Made by a program: the position numbers and the translations under genes
From: Nitrosomonas sp. Is35
Lineage (GTDB): Bacteria; Pseudomonadota; Gammaproteobacteria; Burkholderiales; Nitrosomonadaceae
Direction of reading: 5' to 3'
Length of the DNA: 64,000 bases
NCBI RefSeq assembly: GCF_033063295.1
Contig: NZ_JAWJZH010000001.1
Location: 434,001 to 498,000, forward strand
Notes under the pieces: generated by a model
The model's input: the letters and a program-made list of their open reading frames with translations, nothing else
Databases searched by the model: none
Told to the model about the DNA's origin: nothing
Part shown: positions 1 through 9,983 of the stretch, piece after piece
Position numbering within the stretch: position 1 is the first letter of the stretch
How the letters are laid out: the number at the start of each line of letters is the position of its first letter

Positions 1-186
1 GTATATCCCGATAGACCGTTTCCCATGGTACTAATAAATTCAAATATAAATTTGCTGCCGTATTTCTATCGAGTATGAAAATCATTTTACGTATAACGGC
101 ACTCACTAAAGTGGTGCGTGTGTCTGGTCATCACTCATCCATAAAAGGTGCATTTCATGGCCATCGGCGAATTATTCAGCCTTTCC
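1..186. other. Intergenic, no gene seen
   Basis: AT-rich stretch at the left edge, downstream of the lysS stop. No convincing coding frame, RNA gene or terminator was found. The 60-codon frame starting at 75 runs into antisense lysS sequence and has no ribosome binding site. Confidence 0.5.
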
Positions 187-1695
187 CTAATCCTCCCGCC
201 GCAACTGCGGAAACAAAATCACGTCGCGGATACTCGGGCTATCGGTCAGCAGCATGACCAGCCGGTCGATGCCGATGCCTTCACCGGCGGTCGGTGGTAA
301 GCCGTATTCCAAAGCGCGGATGTAATCCGCATCGTAGTGCATGGCTTCGTTATCCCCGGCGTCCTTGGCTTTGGCTTGTTCCAGAAAGCGCGCTGCTTGG
401 TCTTCCGGGTCGTTCAATTCCGAGAATCCGTTGGCGATTTCGCGTCCGGCGATGTACAGCTCAAAACGGTCGGTGATTGCGGTGTTGTTGTCGTTGCGCC
501 GCGCCAAAGGGGATACTTCCGCTGGATAATCGACGATAAATGTCGGCTCAAACAGCAAATGCTCGGTGGTTTCGTCGAACAATGAAAGTTGCAAGCCGCC
601 GATGCCGTCGTTCGGGTTGTGATGAATGCCGAGTGCTTGCAGTTTGTTGATCAGAAAATCGCGGTCATTCAGTTGCGCGTCGGTGTATTCCGGGTGGAAT
701 TTCCGGATGGCTGCGGTGATGGTGAGCCGGGCAAACGGTTTCGCCAAATCCATGGTTTTGCCCTGATACGTGACTTCGGTCGTACCCAGCACTTTGTGCG
801 CAATTTCCGCCAGCATTTTCTCGGTGAAGTCCATCAGATAGGTAAAGTCTTGATACGCTTCATAGAACTCCACCATGGTGAATTCCGGGTTATGCCGGGT
901 GGAAATGCCTTCGTTGCGGAAGTTGCGGTTGATTTCAAATACTTTTTCCATGCCGCCGACCACCAGCCGCTTTAGGTAAAGTTCCGGTGCGATGCGCAAG
1001 TACAGCGCCATATCGAGCGCGTTGTGATGCGTGGAAAACGGCCGTGCCGTGGCGCCGCCGGGAATCGGATGCATCATCGGCGTTTCGACTTCCAGGTAGC
1101 CGCGCGCCACGAAAAATTCGCGCATGGCCTGAATAATTTTCGAGCGCGCCGTGAACACCTTGCGCGCATCTTCATTGGTGATCAAATCCAGATAGCGCTG
1201 ACGGTATTTTTGTTCCTGATCGGCCAAGCCGTGAAATTTTTCCGGCAGCGGACGCAGCGATTTGGTCAGCAACTGCAAATCCGTGACACGGATCGACAGT
1301 TCATTGGTTTTGGTTTTGAACAACGTGCCCTGTGCGCCAAAAATGTCACCCAAGTCATGGTGCTTGAACGCCGAATGCACGTCTGCGCCGGTGAGATCGT
1401 CCGAAATGTACAGTTGAATCCGGCCGCTCATATCCTGGATGGTGGCGAAACTGGCCTTGCCCATGACGCGCTTCAACATCATCCGCCCCGCCACTTTGAC
1501 CGCAACCGGCGATTCTTCCAGTTGCTCCTTAGTTAAATCATCGTATTGCCGGTGCAGATCCGCCGATAGATGTTCGCGCCGGAAAGTGTTCGGGAAAGCA
1601 TTGCCCGCCTGCCGCAATTCGGCCAATTTGGCGCGGCGCTCGGCAATAATTTGGTTTTCATCCTGAGGAACGGCTGATTGATTTTCCTGGGTCAT
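187..1695 (-). CDS. lysS: Lysyl-tRNA synthetase, class II
   Basis: Charges tRNA-Lys with lysine in the cytoplasm. The protein is 502 aa, the usual family length. An N-terminal OB-fold (about residues 70-160) precedes a class II catalytic core. Motif 2 is seen as [14 protein letters not shown], and motif 3 near the C-terminus as [13 protein letters not shown]. The frame stays open upstream to 1863, but the ATG at 1695 (MTQENQSAV) gives the family N-terminus, and the upstream extension looks like non-coding translation. It is transcribed alone, away from prfB, its neighbour in many proteobacteria. Confidence 0.96.
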   Translation of the reverse strand: MTQENQSAVPQDENQIIAERRAKLAELRQAGNAFPNTFRREHLSADLHRQYDDLTKEQLEESPVAVKVAGRMMLKRVMGKASFATIQDMSGRIQLYISDDLTGADVHSAFKHHDLGDIFGAQGTLFKTKTNELSIRVTDLQLLTKSLRPLPEKFHGLADQEQKYRQRYLDLITNEDARKVFTARSKIIQAMREFFVARGYLEVETPMMHPIPGGATARPFSTHHNALDMALYLRIAPELYLKRLVVGGMEKVFEINRNFRNEGISTRHNPEFTMVEFYEAYQDFTYLMDFTEKMLAEIAHKVLGTTEVTYQGKTMDLAKPFARLTITAAIRKFHPEYTDAQLNDRDFLINKLQALGIHHNPNDGIGGLQLSLFDETTEHLLFEPTFIVDYPAEVSPLARRNDNNTAITDRFELYIAGREIANGFSELNDPEDQAARFLEQAKAKDAGDNEAMHYDADYIRALEYGLPPTAGEGIGIDRLVMLLTDSPSIRDVILFPQLRRED

Positions 1696-2118
1696 GTTCT
1701 GGTTTGCGAAAGTAAGTAATCGATTAAATGGATGGATTTGTCTTTGGTCGCATATTATACGCTGCCAGCAGGGGATTCGTGCCAGAGTGTGCGGCTGCAA
1801 CCCGGTTGCGGCTTTTATACCCGATTTGGCAAAATCGCTAGTTTTCTGGCACGATGATTTCAAGATATCTTACATCAGCGGGACAGTTTATTTCCTGGGC
1901 AACCAAAAATGACTATCGATTGAATGATAAATGACATCTATTTATTAAAAATTAATTCAGTTACATTGATCATCGGTCAAAAAAGTTTGAGATCTTCCAA
2001 CCGGTAAGGCGATAAGGAAAATGATTCAAGCCAATGGTTTAATCGCATGCAATGCGTGTTATGAAATAAAAAAGATGCTGCATATGGCCATGATCAATAA
2101 TTTGAGCGCAGATCAACG

Positions 2119-3078
2119 ATGTACTTAAGATTGAAACCATCCATTCTCCTTCAGCGTGCAAAAAAAGAGCAAGGAGATCAGGCGGCTTCCGCTACTGTCA
2201 ATTCCGAACGGCGCCGGGACGAGCGCCGCCAGCAGGAGGACAGACGCAATTTGACGGTTCTGCGCGGACAGGCGCGCTATAACCGGCGTCGGCATGAACG
2301 GCGTGATGTGCTCATGCAGCGTGATCCGGCTTCCGGTTTGTCCATTGAGTCAGTAGCCAGGCGATTTGACGCAGACGGGCCGTCTGCGCAATGGAGTGCT
2401 CCTTTTTGTCTATGGATTGTTTCCGGGCGAGAGGATTTAACGGGCCAGTTGCAGAACTACGCGGAGAACGTGCCCGTTATCAGCGTTCTTTCGTACAAGC
2501 CCGATCAATTTAAAGAACACTACGAGGAATTGGAGGATTCCGGTTCCAATGTAATCCTGATCGATACCGCTTTACCCGAAGCCATTGTCATCGAGCAGTT
2601 GCGCGCCATCAGAAGAAGCCCGTCGGATGTGAAGATAATCTTGTTGTACGATAACGTTCTGCCCGATTTGGTCCAGGCTATTGTTGAATTTCGCGTATCG
2701 GGACTCCTGTTGACCGGAGTTAGCCAGGAATTTTTTTTGAAGGCGGTACATGCGGTGCATAAAGGGGAGTATTGGTTTCCCCGTCAACTCGTGAGCCGGA
2801 TACTGAGTTTTTTCAGTGGCCAGCGGAATCAATCTACCAGTTTGCAGTCAGGCGATGTTGTTTTTACCGAATGCGAACAGAAAGTCATCAATTTGCTGGT
2901 TCAAGGGTTAAGCAACAAGCAGATTGCATTGCGTTTGGCCGTGAGTCCGGAAACGGTCAAGTCGCATCTGAAAGCCATTTTTGCAAAAACCGGTGTCACC
3001 AACCGCAACCGGTTGATCTCGCTTTGTCTTACCGGGATGCGCAGTGGCCGGTTGAATCTAACAAGTAGCGAGCGTTAA
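2119..3078 (+). CDS. LuxR/NarL-type response regulator
   Basis: Predicted DNA-binding transcription regulator of 319 aa. Residues about 25-70 are very rich in Arg and look disordered. Residues about 95-215 resemble a receiver domain: a phosphoacceptor-like Asp sits in LIDTALP, but the usual N-terminal acidic pair is not evident, so phosphorylation is uncertain. Residues about 247-305 form a LuxR/GerE helix-turn-helix (LSNKQIALRLAVSPETVKSH). The ATG at 2119 lacks a strong ribosome binding site. No sensor kinase is adjacent. The convergent neighbour is a diguanylate cyclase, so a shared signalling role is possible but unproven. Target genes are unknown. Confidence 0.82.
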   Translation: MYLRLKPSILLQRAKKEQGDQAASATVNSERRRDERRQQEDRRNLTVLRGQARYNRRRHERRDVLMQRDPASGLSIESVARRFDADGPSAQWSAPFCLWIVSGREDLTGQLQNYAENVPVISVLSYKPDQFKEHYEELEDSGSNVILIDTALPEAIVIEQLRAIRRSPSDVKIILLYDNVLPDLVQAIVEFRVSGLLLTGVSQEFFLKAVHAVHKGEYWFPRQLVSRILSFFSGQRNQSTSLQSGDVVFTECEQKVINLLVQGLSNKQIALRLAVSPETVKSHLKAIFAKTGVTNRNRLISLCLTGMRSGRLNLTSSER

Positions 3079-3193
3079 TCTGCCGGGAGCCGTGCAAACG
3101 TTGTTTGTTGTGGTGATGATGGTCCGGCTGGTGAAGGTGCTAGTTGGGGTGCAAACAAGAATGTGATCTACAGCCGGATTCAGGGAGTTTCTT

Positions 3194-4408
3194 TCAACGA
3201 TCCGTTCTGGCCACTTCAACCCGGTTACGGCCTTTGTGCTTGGCTTGGTAAAGCGCGTCATCGGCCCGTTGCAGCAGCAAATGTTCATCCAGTGATTCTT
3301 CACCGGTAGCGATAGCCACGCCCAGGCTGATGGTTACCGGAATCAATGTCTGGTTGGTGTTGATTTCCTCGCTGGCGATGGCTTTGCGGAATCGTTCCGC
3401 GGCTTTTACCGCGCCTTCCTGGCTAAACGGTGAAATGATCGCCAGAAACTCCTCGCCGCCATAGCGCCCGATGTATTCGTGCGAACGGGCCGATTGCGTC
3501 AAACGATTGGCGATTTCGCATAACACCGCGTCCCCGGCGGGATGGCCGCAGGTGTCGTTGATGTTTTTGAAGTGATCGATATCGATCATGATCACCGCGA
3601 TGCCAAACCCGCCGCGCTTGGCGCGCAGAATCTGCTTGTGCAGGATGTCGAAGATGGCGGGACGGTTGAGCAAGCCGGTTAATGCATCGTGCGTGACACG
3701 CTGTTCCAATGATTTCTTCTGCGCGATGAGTTGTTTGTTGAGCTTAATGCCTTTGTAAAGCTGGGTTTTCTCGATGATCACGGCCAGTTGACTGGCGATT
3801 TGCAGCGATAAGTCCTTATGCAGGTTTTTATAGGCGTTTTTTTTGCGGCAGGAAAAGAAAAGAAAGCCAATGGGCTTTCCGTCTGCAATCAACGGACAAA
3901 TCAGGCAGGAGCGGATACCTTCCTTAAAAATGGCTTGTGCCAGCCTGGATTCCGCATACCTTTGCAAATGGGTGTTCAAATCATCGATGATCAGCATTTC
4001 ATTGAGATCGATGAGCGTATGTAAGCTGCGATCCGTCATGGGAATAGATAAACCGGAGATCAATTCCGGCTTGTCATAGCTTGCACGCGACCAATGCAGT
4101 TTCAGTTTGTTTCTGTCGCTCTCCAACAAAGCCAGACTGATCCGGTCGTAAGGCAAATGCGTCTGGAAAGATTCATAAATATGGTTCAGCACATCGATCA
4201 ACTGCAAATTGAAGTTGCATTCAACCATGATTTTGTACAGCGACTGGCTTCTTTCCGATTGTTTTTGCAGGTAAGCGGATAACTCTTTGAGAGACTTGCC
4301 CAGGTTGCCGATGTCGTCGTCCCCGATGGGAATATCCGGTGCGAAATCACCGCGTGCCATTGCTTCAGCCGCTTTACGCAAAGCCAGGATCCGGTCATTT
4401 TTTTTCAT
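3194..4408 (-). CDS. GAF-GGDEF diguanylate cyclase
   Basis: Predicted to make cyclic di-GMP from two GTP. It has 404 aa and no membrane segment. Residues 1-55 resemble a HAMP-like helical linker, about 65-212 a GAF sensory domain, and 238-400 a GGDEF domain. The active-site motif is intact as GGEEF at 317-321. Five residues upstream the sequence is RSHE (308-311) rather than RxxD, so the classic product-inhibition site is not conserved. It is monocistronic and convergent with the LuxR-type gene. The GAF ligand cannot be read from the sequence. Confidence 0.9.
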   Translation of the reverse strand: MKKNDRILALRKAAEAMARGDFAPDIPIGDDDIGNLGKSLKELSAYLQKQSERSQSLYKIMVECNFNLQLIDVLNHIYESFQTHLPYDRISLALLESDRNKLKLHWSRASYDKPELISGLSIPMTDRSLHTLIDLNEMLIIDDLNTHLQRYAESRLAQAIFKEGIRSCLICPLIADGKPIGFLFFSCRKKNAYKNLHKDLSLQIASQLAVIIEKTQLYKGIKLNKQLIAQKKSLEQRVTHDALTGLLNRPAIFDILHKQILRAKRGGFGIAVIMIDIDHFKNINDTCGHPAGDAVLCEIANRLTQSARSHEYIGRYGGEEFLAIISPFSQEGAVKAAERFRKAIASEEINTNQTLIPVTISLGVAIATGEESLDEHLLLQRADDALYQAKHKGRNRVEVARTDR

Positions 4409-4692
4409 CTTCTCACCAATCCGTTCAAATAGTGACGTGCTTCAGCTTAAACCATGCAATCATCCGCTCATGTCAATTACTGCATCAGGGGCTTTGATGT
4501 AATTTACAGTGTATTAATTCACAGGAAAAGATATAACGTAAATAAATATAACGTATTAAGCCCTCAAATGGTTGGATATCATCAGTCGTAAATATTTTCA
4601 TGATCATTCCGGTAACACGGCATATTAAGGCACTGTCAATGCTAAAATCCGGAATTAGCGCGTATTAACCGGATAACAATATAACAAACAGA

Positions 4693-5097
4693 ATGATCGG
4701 GATTTTAGTTCTTACACATGAAGATTTAGGCGAGCATTTGATTCGTTGCGCGAGCCACGTCGTCGGTATGAAACCGCCGCAACTACTGCACCTGGGCGTT
4801 TTTATTCAAGATGATCCCGATGCGGTGCTAATCCAGGCGCGTGAGTTGATTCAGCAGCTGGACAGCGGCGATGGTGTTTTGATATTGAACGATATGTTTG
4901 GCGCGACGCCGTGCAATATTGCCAGCCGCCTGGTGCGGCCGGGCAGGGTGGAATGTTTGAGCGGCGCCAATCTGCCGATGCTGGTGCGGGTGCTGACCTA
5001 CCGCCATGAGCCGCTTGCGGCCGTGATCGAAAAAGGCTTGAGCGGCGGTCAACGCGGTGTGATACAAATTGATGCGGAACCTTGTCATGCAAATTAA
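4693..5097 (+). CDS. PTS EIIA component, mannose family
   Basis: Phosphocarrier of the EIIA-Man fold, 134 aa. The expected phosphorylated histidine is His9 in the LTHEDLG motif, matching His10 of E. coli ManX. It is the first gene of a three-gene unit with HPr and EI; its end overlaps ptsH by 11 bp. No EIIB, EIIC or EIID gene is present nearby, so the protein probably passes phosphate to a regulatory target rather than to a transported sugar. The function in this organism group is inference. The upstream 280 bases are AT-rich and could hold a promoter. Confidence 0.9.
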   Translation: MIGILVLTHEDLGEHLIRCASHVVGMKPPQLLHLGVFIQDDPDAVLIQARELIQQLDSGDGVLILNDMFGATPCNIASRLVRPGRVECLSGANLPMLVRVLTYRHEPLAAVIEKGLSGGQRGVIQIDAEPCHAN

Positions 5098-5356
5098 AGA
5101 AGTCGAAATTATCAATAAACTCGGATTGCACGCGCGTGCTTCCGCCAAACTGACCAAACTGGCCAGTCAATTCAAGTGCGAAGTCTGGGCGACGCGCAAT
5201 AACCGCCGTGTAAATGCGAAAAGCATCATGGGGGTGATGACGCTTGCGGCTAATAAAGGCTCGCTTATCCAGCTGGAAACCAGCGGCGATGACGAAATAG
5301 ATGCGATGGCGGCGCTGGTTGCGTTGGTTGAAGATTATTTTGGCGAGGGCGAATGA
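5087..5356 (+). CDS. ptsH: Phosphocarrier protein HPr
   Basis: Transfers phosphate from EI to EIIA. From the ATG at 5087 the protein is 89 aa. His15 in LGLHARAS is the EI-phosphorylated residue. Ser46 in KSIMGV is the regulatory serine targeted by HPr kinase where that enzyme exists; no hprK gene lies in the window. An alternative start at 5069 adds six residues and is less likely, because the MQIKEVEI start gives the family N-terminus. It overlaps the EIIA gene by 11 bp and ptsI by 4 bp, which suggests translational coupling. Confidence 0.95.
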   Translation: MQIKEVEIINKLGLHARASAKLTKLASQFKCEVWATRNNRRVNAKSIMGVMTLAANKGSLIQLETSGDDEIDAMAALVALVEDYFGEGE

Positions 5357-7080
5357 GCTTTATATTGCAGGGTTCGGGCGTATCGGAAGGCATTGCCATC
5401 GGGCACGCGCATCTGGCTGCTCCGGCTGCATTGGAGGTGATGCATTACCTGATTCCCAAGCATCAGGTGGACAAGGAGATTGCCCGGCTGGATAGCGCTT
5501 TTGCAGTGGTGCGTAAAGAATTTGAGGCGCTGCAGAAAGCGGTTGCCGACGGGCATGCGCGCGCTGAGTTCAGTGCGTTTCTCGATCTGCATTTGATGAT
5601 TCTGGACGATCCGACCTTGTCGGACGCCACCCGCAACATGATTACGCACACGCTGTGCAACGCGGAATGGGCGCTGACGCAGCAGATGCAAGTGTTATTG
5701 GAGCAGTTCGAGGAAATCGAAGATGCCTATTTGCGTGAGCGCAAAGCCGATGTCATCCAGGTAGTCGAGCGTGTGCTCAAGGCGATGCTGGGGCATCCCG
5801 GTTATTTGCCGGTGGCATCGCGCTTAACTGGCGACAGCATTCTGGTGGCGCATGATCTGAGTCCCGCCGACGTGATGCAATACAAGCAGCACCAATTCAC
5901 CGCTTTCCTGACCGATCTGGGCAGCCAGACATCGCATACCGCGATTGTGGCGCGCAGCCTCAATATCCCTTCGATTGTGGCATTGCATCACGCGCATCAG
6001 CTGATTCTGGAGAATGATTGCCTGATTGTCGACGGCACGCAGGGCATCGTCATCGTCAATCCGGATAAATACGTGCTGGATGAATACCGCTTGCGGCAAA
6101 GCCAGCTCGAGCTGGAAAGAAAGAAACTGCAACGTATCAAGAGTATTGCGGCGATGACGCTGGATGGCACGCTGATCGATTTGTACGCCAACATCGAGCT
6201 GCCGGAAGATATCGCGCAGGTTAAAGAAAGCGGGGCCACCGGTATCGGCTTGTTCCGCAGCGAATTTCTATTTCTGAACCGCGATGATTTGCCCGGCGAG
6301 GATGAACAATTTGAAGCGTACCGCACGGTTGCGGTCAAAATGCACAAACAGCCGGTCACTATCCGCACTTTTGATCTGGGCGCGGACAAGAACCTTAAAG
6401 GCAGCGAACAAGTAGCGGCCAACCCGGCGCTGGGCCTGCGCGCGATCCGCCTGAGTCTGGCGGAACCGAAAATGTTTCATACGCAGTTGCGTGCGATTTT
6501 GCGCGCTTCCAAGTACGGTGATGTGCGTATCCTGGTGCCGATGCTGTCCAATGTCGCGGAAATCGATCAAACCCTGGTTCATATCGAATATGCCAAACAG
6601 GCATTGCGCGATGACAAAATTGATTTCGACGAACACATCAAAGTCGGGGGCATGATCGAGATTCCGGCAGCGGCGTTGAGCCTGGATATTTTCATGCGCA
6701 AACTGGATTTTCTATCGATCGGCACCAACGATCTGATTCAATACACCCTGGCGGTCGACCGCATCGACGATACCGTGGCGCATCTGTACGATCCGTTTCA
6801 TCCGGCGATTTTATGGCTGGTTTCGCATGTCATTCAGAGCGCCAATCGCGCCAAAGTGCCGGTATCGATTTGCGGGGAAATGGCGGGTGACAAGCAGTTC
6901 ACACGGCTGCTGCTGGGCCTAGGGTTGCAGCAGTTTTCCATGTATCCGGCGCAATTGCTGACGGTGAAGAACCAGATCTTGAAGAGCAATTTGCCTGATA
7001 TCATTCCGTTAGCGCAAAAAATCATCAAAGCCGACCAACCGGAAAAAATCGCTGCATTGATGGCCAAGTTGAATGATTAA
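5353..7080 (+). CDS. ptsI: PEP-protein phosphotransferase, Enzyme I
   Basis: Uses phosphoenolpyruvate to phosphorylate HPr. The 575 aa length is normal for EI. His195 in GSQTSHTAIVARS is the phosphorylated histidine (His189 in E. coli). The C-terminal PEP-binding barrel is recognised by GLFRSEFLFL, the GADKNL region and SICGEMAGD. Its ATG overlaps the ptsH stop in an ATGA junction. It is the last gene of the PTS unit; the next gene, metX, follows after 103 bases with its own possible promoter. Confidence 0.96.
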   Translation: MSFILQGSGVSEGIAIGHAHLAAPAALEVMHYLIPKHQVDKEIARLDSAFAVVRKEFEALQKAVADGHARAEFSAFLDLHLMILDDPTLSDATRNMITHTLCNAEWALTQQMQVLLEQFEEIEDAYLRERKADVIQVVERVLKAMLGHPGYLPVASRLTGDSILVAHDLSPADVMQYKQHQFTAFLTDLGSQTSHTAIVARSLNIPSIVALHHAHQLILENDCLIVDGTQGIVIVNPDKYVLDEYRLRQSQLELERKKLQRIKSIAAMTLDGTLIDLYANIELPEDIAQVKESGATGIGLFRSEFLFLNRDDLPGEDEQFEAYRTVAVKMHKQPVTIRTFDLGADKNLKGSEQVAANPALGLRAIRLSLAEPKMFHTQLRAILRASKYGDVRILVPMLSNVAEIDQTLVHIEYAKQALRDDKIDFDEHIKVGGMIEIPAAALSLDIFMRKLDFLSIGTNDLIQYTLAVDRIDDTVAHLYDPFHPAILWLVSHVIQSANRAKVPVSICGEMAGDKQFTRLLLGLGLQQFSMYPAQLLTVKNQILKSNLPDIIPLAQKIIKADQPEKIAALMAKLND

Positions 7081-7127
7081 AACGCGCTGTTGGGTTGAAT
7101 CATGGTGTGTGCCTCTTTTTTTGGCGA

Positions 7128-7133
7128 TATAAT
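7128..7133 (+). promoter_or_regulatory. Possible -10 box for metX
   Basis: A perfect TATAAT hexamer lies 50 bases upstream of the metX start. No good -35 hexamer is found at the expected distance, so this is weak support for a separate metXW promoter. Confidence 0.3.
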
Positions 7134-7183
7134 GACTGCCTGATATTCAGCCGTTTCTTCGGGATTTTCCTAAGCTACTATAC

Positions 7184-8311
7184 ATGCAAGAATCAAAATC
7201 AGTCGGTGTGGTAACACCGCAGTACGTGCAAATCGACAAGCCGTTGCAGTTGAAAAGCGGATTGTCGCTGGAAAGCTATCACTTGGTGTACGAGACCTAC
7301 GGCCAATTGAATGCCGCGCATTCCAATGCGATCTTGATTTGCCATGCGCTTTCCGGTAATCATCATGTGGCCGGTGTGTATGCCGGAAATGAAAAGAGCG
7401 TCGGCTGGTGGGACAATATGGTGGGTCCCGGCAAGCCGATCGACACCGATCGTTTTTTTGTCATTGGTGTGAATAATTTGGGTGGCTGTCATGGTTCTAC
7501 CGGCCCGGCCAGTATCGATCCGCGTACCGGTAAGCAATATGGCGCGAGTTTTCCGGTGGTGACGGTGGAAGACTGGGTCGAGGCGCAAGCACAATTGGCC
7601 GAGCATTTAGGTATCGAACAATTTGCCGCCATCGTTGGCGGCAGCTTGGGCGGTATGCAGGCGATGCAGTGGACGCTCGATTATCCGGAAAGAGTGCGTC
7701 ATGCGCTGGTGATCGCAGCCGCGCCCAAGTTGACCGCGCAGAATATCGCATTTAACGATGTGGCCCGCCAGGCGATCATGACCGACCAGGAATTTTACGG
7801 CGGTAATTTCTATGCCTACGACACCTTGCCGCGCCGCGGTTTGCGGCTGGCGCGCATGCTGGGGCATATCACTTATCTTTCGGATGATTCGATGGCGGCG
7901 AAGTTCGGCCGCAGTTTGCGCAAGGATGAGCTTTCTTTCGGTTTCGACGTGGAATTCGAAATCGAATCGTATTTGCGCTATCAAGGCGACAAATTTGCCG
8001 ATTTGTTCGATGCCAACAGCTATCTGTTGATGACCAAGGCGCTCGATTACTTCGATCCCGCCGCGGCGTACGGTGGCGATCTGAGCGCGGCATTCCGCGC
8101 GGCCAAGGCGAATTTTCTGGTGGTTTCGTTTACCTCGGATTGGCGTTTCTCGCCGCAGCGTTCCCAGGAAATTGTCAAAGCGCTGTTGGATAACGAACTG
8201 AACGTCAGTTATGCGGAAATCAGCTCCAGCCATGGCCACGACTCGTTTCTGATGGAACCGTCCTGTTATCACCAGCTGGTACGGGCGTATATGGACAATA
8301 TTGCGATCTGA
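7184..8311 (+). CDS. metX: Homoserine O-acyltransferase MetX
   Basis: Activates homoserine with an acyl group in methionine biosynthesis. The protein is a 375 aa alpha/beta hydrolase. Ser154 in GGSLGGMQ is the nucleophile; the acid Asp lies in SDWRFSP and the His in SSHGHDSF. Whether the acyl donor is acetyl-CoA or succinyl-CoA cannot be told from motifs here: MetX-fold enzymes include both types, and betaproteobacterial ones are often succinyltransferases. metW follows after 8 bp, the conserved metX-metW pair. Confidence 0.95.
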   Translation: MQESKSVGVVTPQYVQIDKPLQLKSGLSLESYHLVYETYGQLNAAHSNAILICHALSGNHHVAGVYAGNEKSVGWWDNMVGPGKPIDTDRFFVIGVNNLGGCHGSTGPASIDPRTGKQYGASFPVVTVEDWVEAQAQLAEHLGIEQFAAIVGGSLGGMQAMQWTLDYPERVRHALVIAAAPKLTAQNIAFNDVARQAIMTDQEFYGGNFYAYDTLPRRGLRLARMLGHITYLSDDSMAAKFGRSLRKDELSFGFDVEFEIESYLRYQGDKFADLFDANSYLLMTKALDYFDPAAAYGGDLSAAFRAAKANFLVVSFTSDWRFSPQRSQEIVKALLDNELNVSYAEISSSHGHDSFLMEPSCYHQLVRAYMDNIAI

Positions 8312-8319
8312 GTAAAATC

Positions 8320-8940
8320 ATGACTGATACCCCACCAGCACCTTCCACCCTTGCATTACGTCCGGATTTTGCCGCCATCGCCGAATGGATTAAACCCGGC
8401 GCGAAAATACTCGATTTGGGTTGCGGCGACGGTTCGTTGCTGCGTTATTTGCGTGATACGCGCAATGTGTTCGGCTACGGCGTGGAAATCGACGAAACCA
8501 ATCTGCTGAAGTGTTTCCGTAACGGTATTAACGTGATCCAGAATGATTTGGAAACCGGGTTATCGAGCTTTGCATCGGATTCGTTCGATTATGTCATCCT
8601 GTCGCAGACCTTGCAGGCGACGCGGCATACCGAAGCGATCATCCAGGAAATGCTGCGCGTCGGCAAGGAAGGCATCGTGTCCTTTCCCAATTTTGGTAAC
8701 TGGAAAAACCGCATGCAAGTCATTTCCGGCCGTATGCCGGTGTCGGAAACGCTACCGTACCGCTGGTACAACACACCCAATATTCATCTTTGCACCTTGG
8801 GTGATTTTGAAGAACTGTGCCAGCAATGCGACGCACGCATTCTGGAACGCAAAGTGATGAGCAATCATTACCGCCCGGTTAATTTTCTGCCGAATCTGCG
8901 CGGTATGCTCGCGTTTTACCGCTTTGAACGGCGGACATGA
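8320..8940 (+). CDS. metW: Methionine biosynthesis protein MetW
   Basis: SAM-methyltransferase-fold partner of MetX, 206 aa. The binding motif ILDLGCGDGSLL lies near residues 30-42. In other proteobacteria MetW is required together with MetX for homoserine acylation; its exact chemistry is not settled. It lies 8 bp downstream of metX, so the two are surely one transcript. A hairpin terminator follows at once. Confidence 0.93.
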   Translation: MTDTPPAPSTLALRPDFAAIAEWIKPGAKILDLGCGDGSLLRYLRDTRNVFGYGVEIDETNLLKCFRNGINVIQNDLETGLSSFASDSFDYVILSQTLQATRHTEAIIQEMLRVGKEGIVSFPNFGNWKNRMQVISGRMPVSETLPYRWYNTPNIHLCTLGDFEELCQQCDARILERKVMSNHYRPVNFLPNLRGMLAFYRFERRT

Positions 8941-8945
8941 TTTCT

Positions 8946-8970
8946 GACCGTTGAACACTTCTCAACGGTT
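8946..8970. terminator. Hairpin between convergent metW and DUF455 gene
   Basis: An inverted repeat (ACCGTTGA at 8947-8954, TCAACGGT at 8962-8969) with a 7-base loop lies just past the metW stop and before the convergent gene. The T-run is poor on both strands, so it may terminate weakly in both directions. Confidence 0.5.
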
Positions 8971-8975
8971 GTAAT

Positions 8976-9806
8976 TCACCGCGCCGTATTTCCACCCTGC
9001 GCTTTGGCGCTCCCCATCTGTTCCAACGCTTTGAGTTCCGCCACGGAAAAGCCCGCTTGCTGTCTTGCTTCGTAGTGGAACGGGCCCAACACTTGTCCGC
9101 TAAAGTATTGCCCGGCCAATGTATGAAATGTCTGTTCGGAATCCAGTCCGCGCCGCTGGCATAAGTACTTGAACCAGTGCGATCCGATGGCGACATGCCC
9201 GATTTCGTCGCGCAAAATGATCTCCAGCACGGCAACGGTTTTTTCGTCACCGGCCTGACGCAACCGCGCGATTATACCCGGCGTTACATCTAATCCCCTA
9301 GCTTCCAATACCCGTGGCACCAGCGCCATGCGCACCAACGGATCGAAAGCCGTGCGCGCCGCCATGTCCCACAAACTGTTATGCGCCGGAAAATCGCCGT
9401 AATCGCAACCGAGTTCGTTCAGGCGTCCACGCAGCAATTGGAAATGGTAGGCTTCCTCAACCGCTACGGTAATCCAGTCGTGATAAAACGCTTGCGGTAG
9501 ATCACGAAAACGATACACCGCATCCCACGCCAGATTGATGGCGTTGAACTCGATGTGCGTGATCGCATGAATCAAAGCCGCTAACCCTTCTTTTGTGTTC
9601 AAACGGCGTTTCGGCACATCAACCGGCGCGACTAGCACTGGCTTCATCGGGCGACCAGGTTCTTCAACCGGTTCAGGCTTGCTGCGGGATTGCAGCGTTA
9701 ACAGATCATCCCGCCATGCCTGCGCGGTTTGCCGGGTCAAATACAGTTTTGTTTCGATTTCACCGGCTGCAAGGCAGCGGGCTGCGGCATCAAACAAGGA
9801 TTCCAT
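8976..9806 (-). CDS. Ferritin-like DUF455 family protein
   Basis: Predicted di-iron, ferritin-like helical-bundle protein of 276 aa. Candidate metal ligands are the Glu/His pairs in ITHIEFNAINLA, VEEAYHFQLL and DEIGHVAIGSHW. The family is widespread in proteobacteria but has no established substrate; relatives are sometimes compared with MiaE-type hydroxylases. It is monocistronic and convergent with metW. The fold assignment is good; the function is unknown. Confidence 0.83.
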   Translation of the reverse strand: MESLFDAAARCLAAGEIETKLYLTRQTAQAWRDDLLTLQSRSKPEPVEEPGRPMKPVLVAPVDVPKRRLNTKEGLAALIHAITHIEFNAINLAWDAVYRFRDLPQAFYHDWITVAVEEAYHFQLLRGRLNELGCDYGDFPAHNSLWDMAARTAFDPLVRMALVPRVLEARGLDVTPGIIARLRQAGDEKTVAVLEIILRDEIGHVAIGSHWFKYLCQRRGLDSEQTFHTLAGQYFSGQVLGPFHYEARQQAGFSVAELKALEQMGSAKAQGGNTAR

Positions 9807-9983
9807 AATTCAAACAGACCAAATAATTCAATCGCGCTATTTTCCCGTGTTTTAGACGGAATGGCCAATCCGGCGATGCGGAACCGGCGGTGGAAAAGAA
9901 ATTCTGGTTCAAACGGAAAGATCATTGTATTCTTGGATGACAGAAGCTTTCTTTGATCACTATCCGTTGAGCGCTCATCTGCT

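Noticed and set aside
589..1536. Two plus-strand frames of 128 and 170 codons
   Set aside because: They are antisense to lysS, have no ribosome binding site and show no family features.
7081..7183. Possible SAM/SAH riboswitch before metX
   Set aside because: Only about 100 bases, and no recognisable conserved pairing elements; only a -10-like box was noted.
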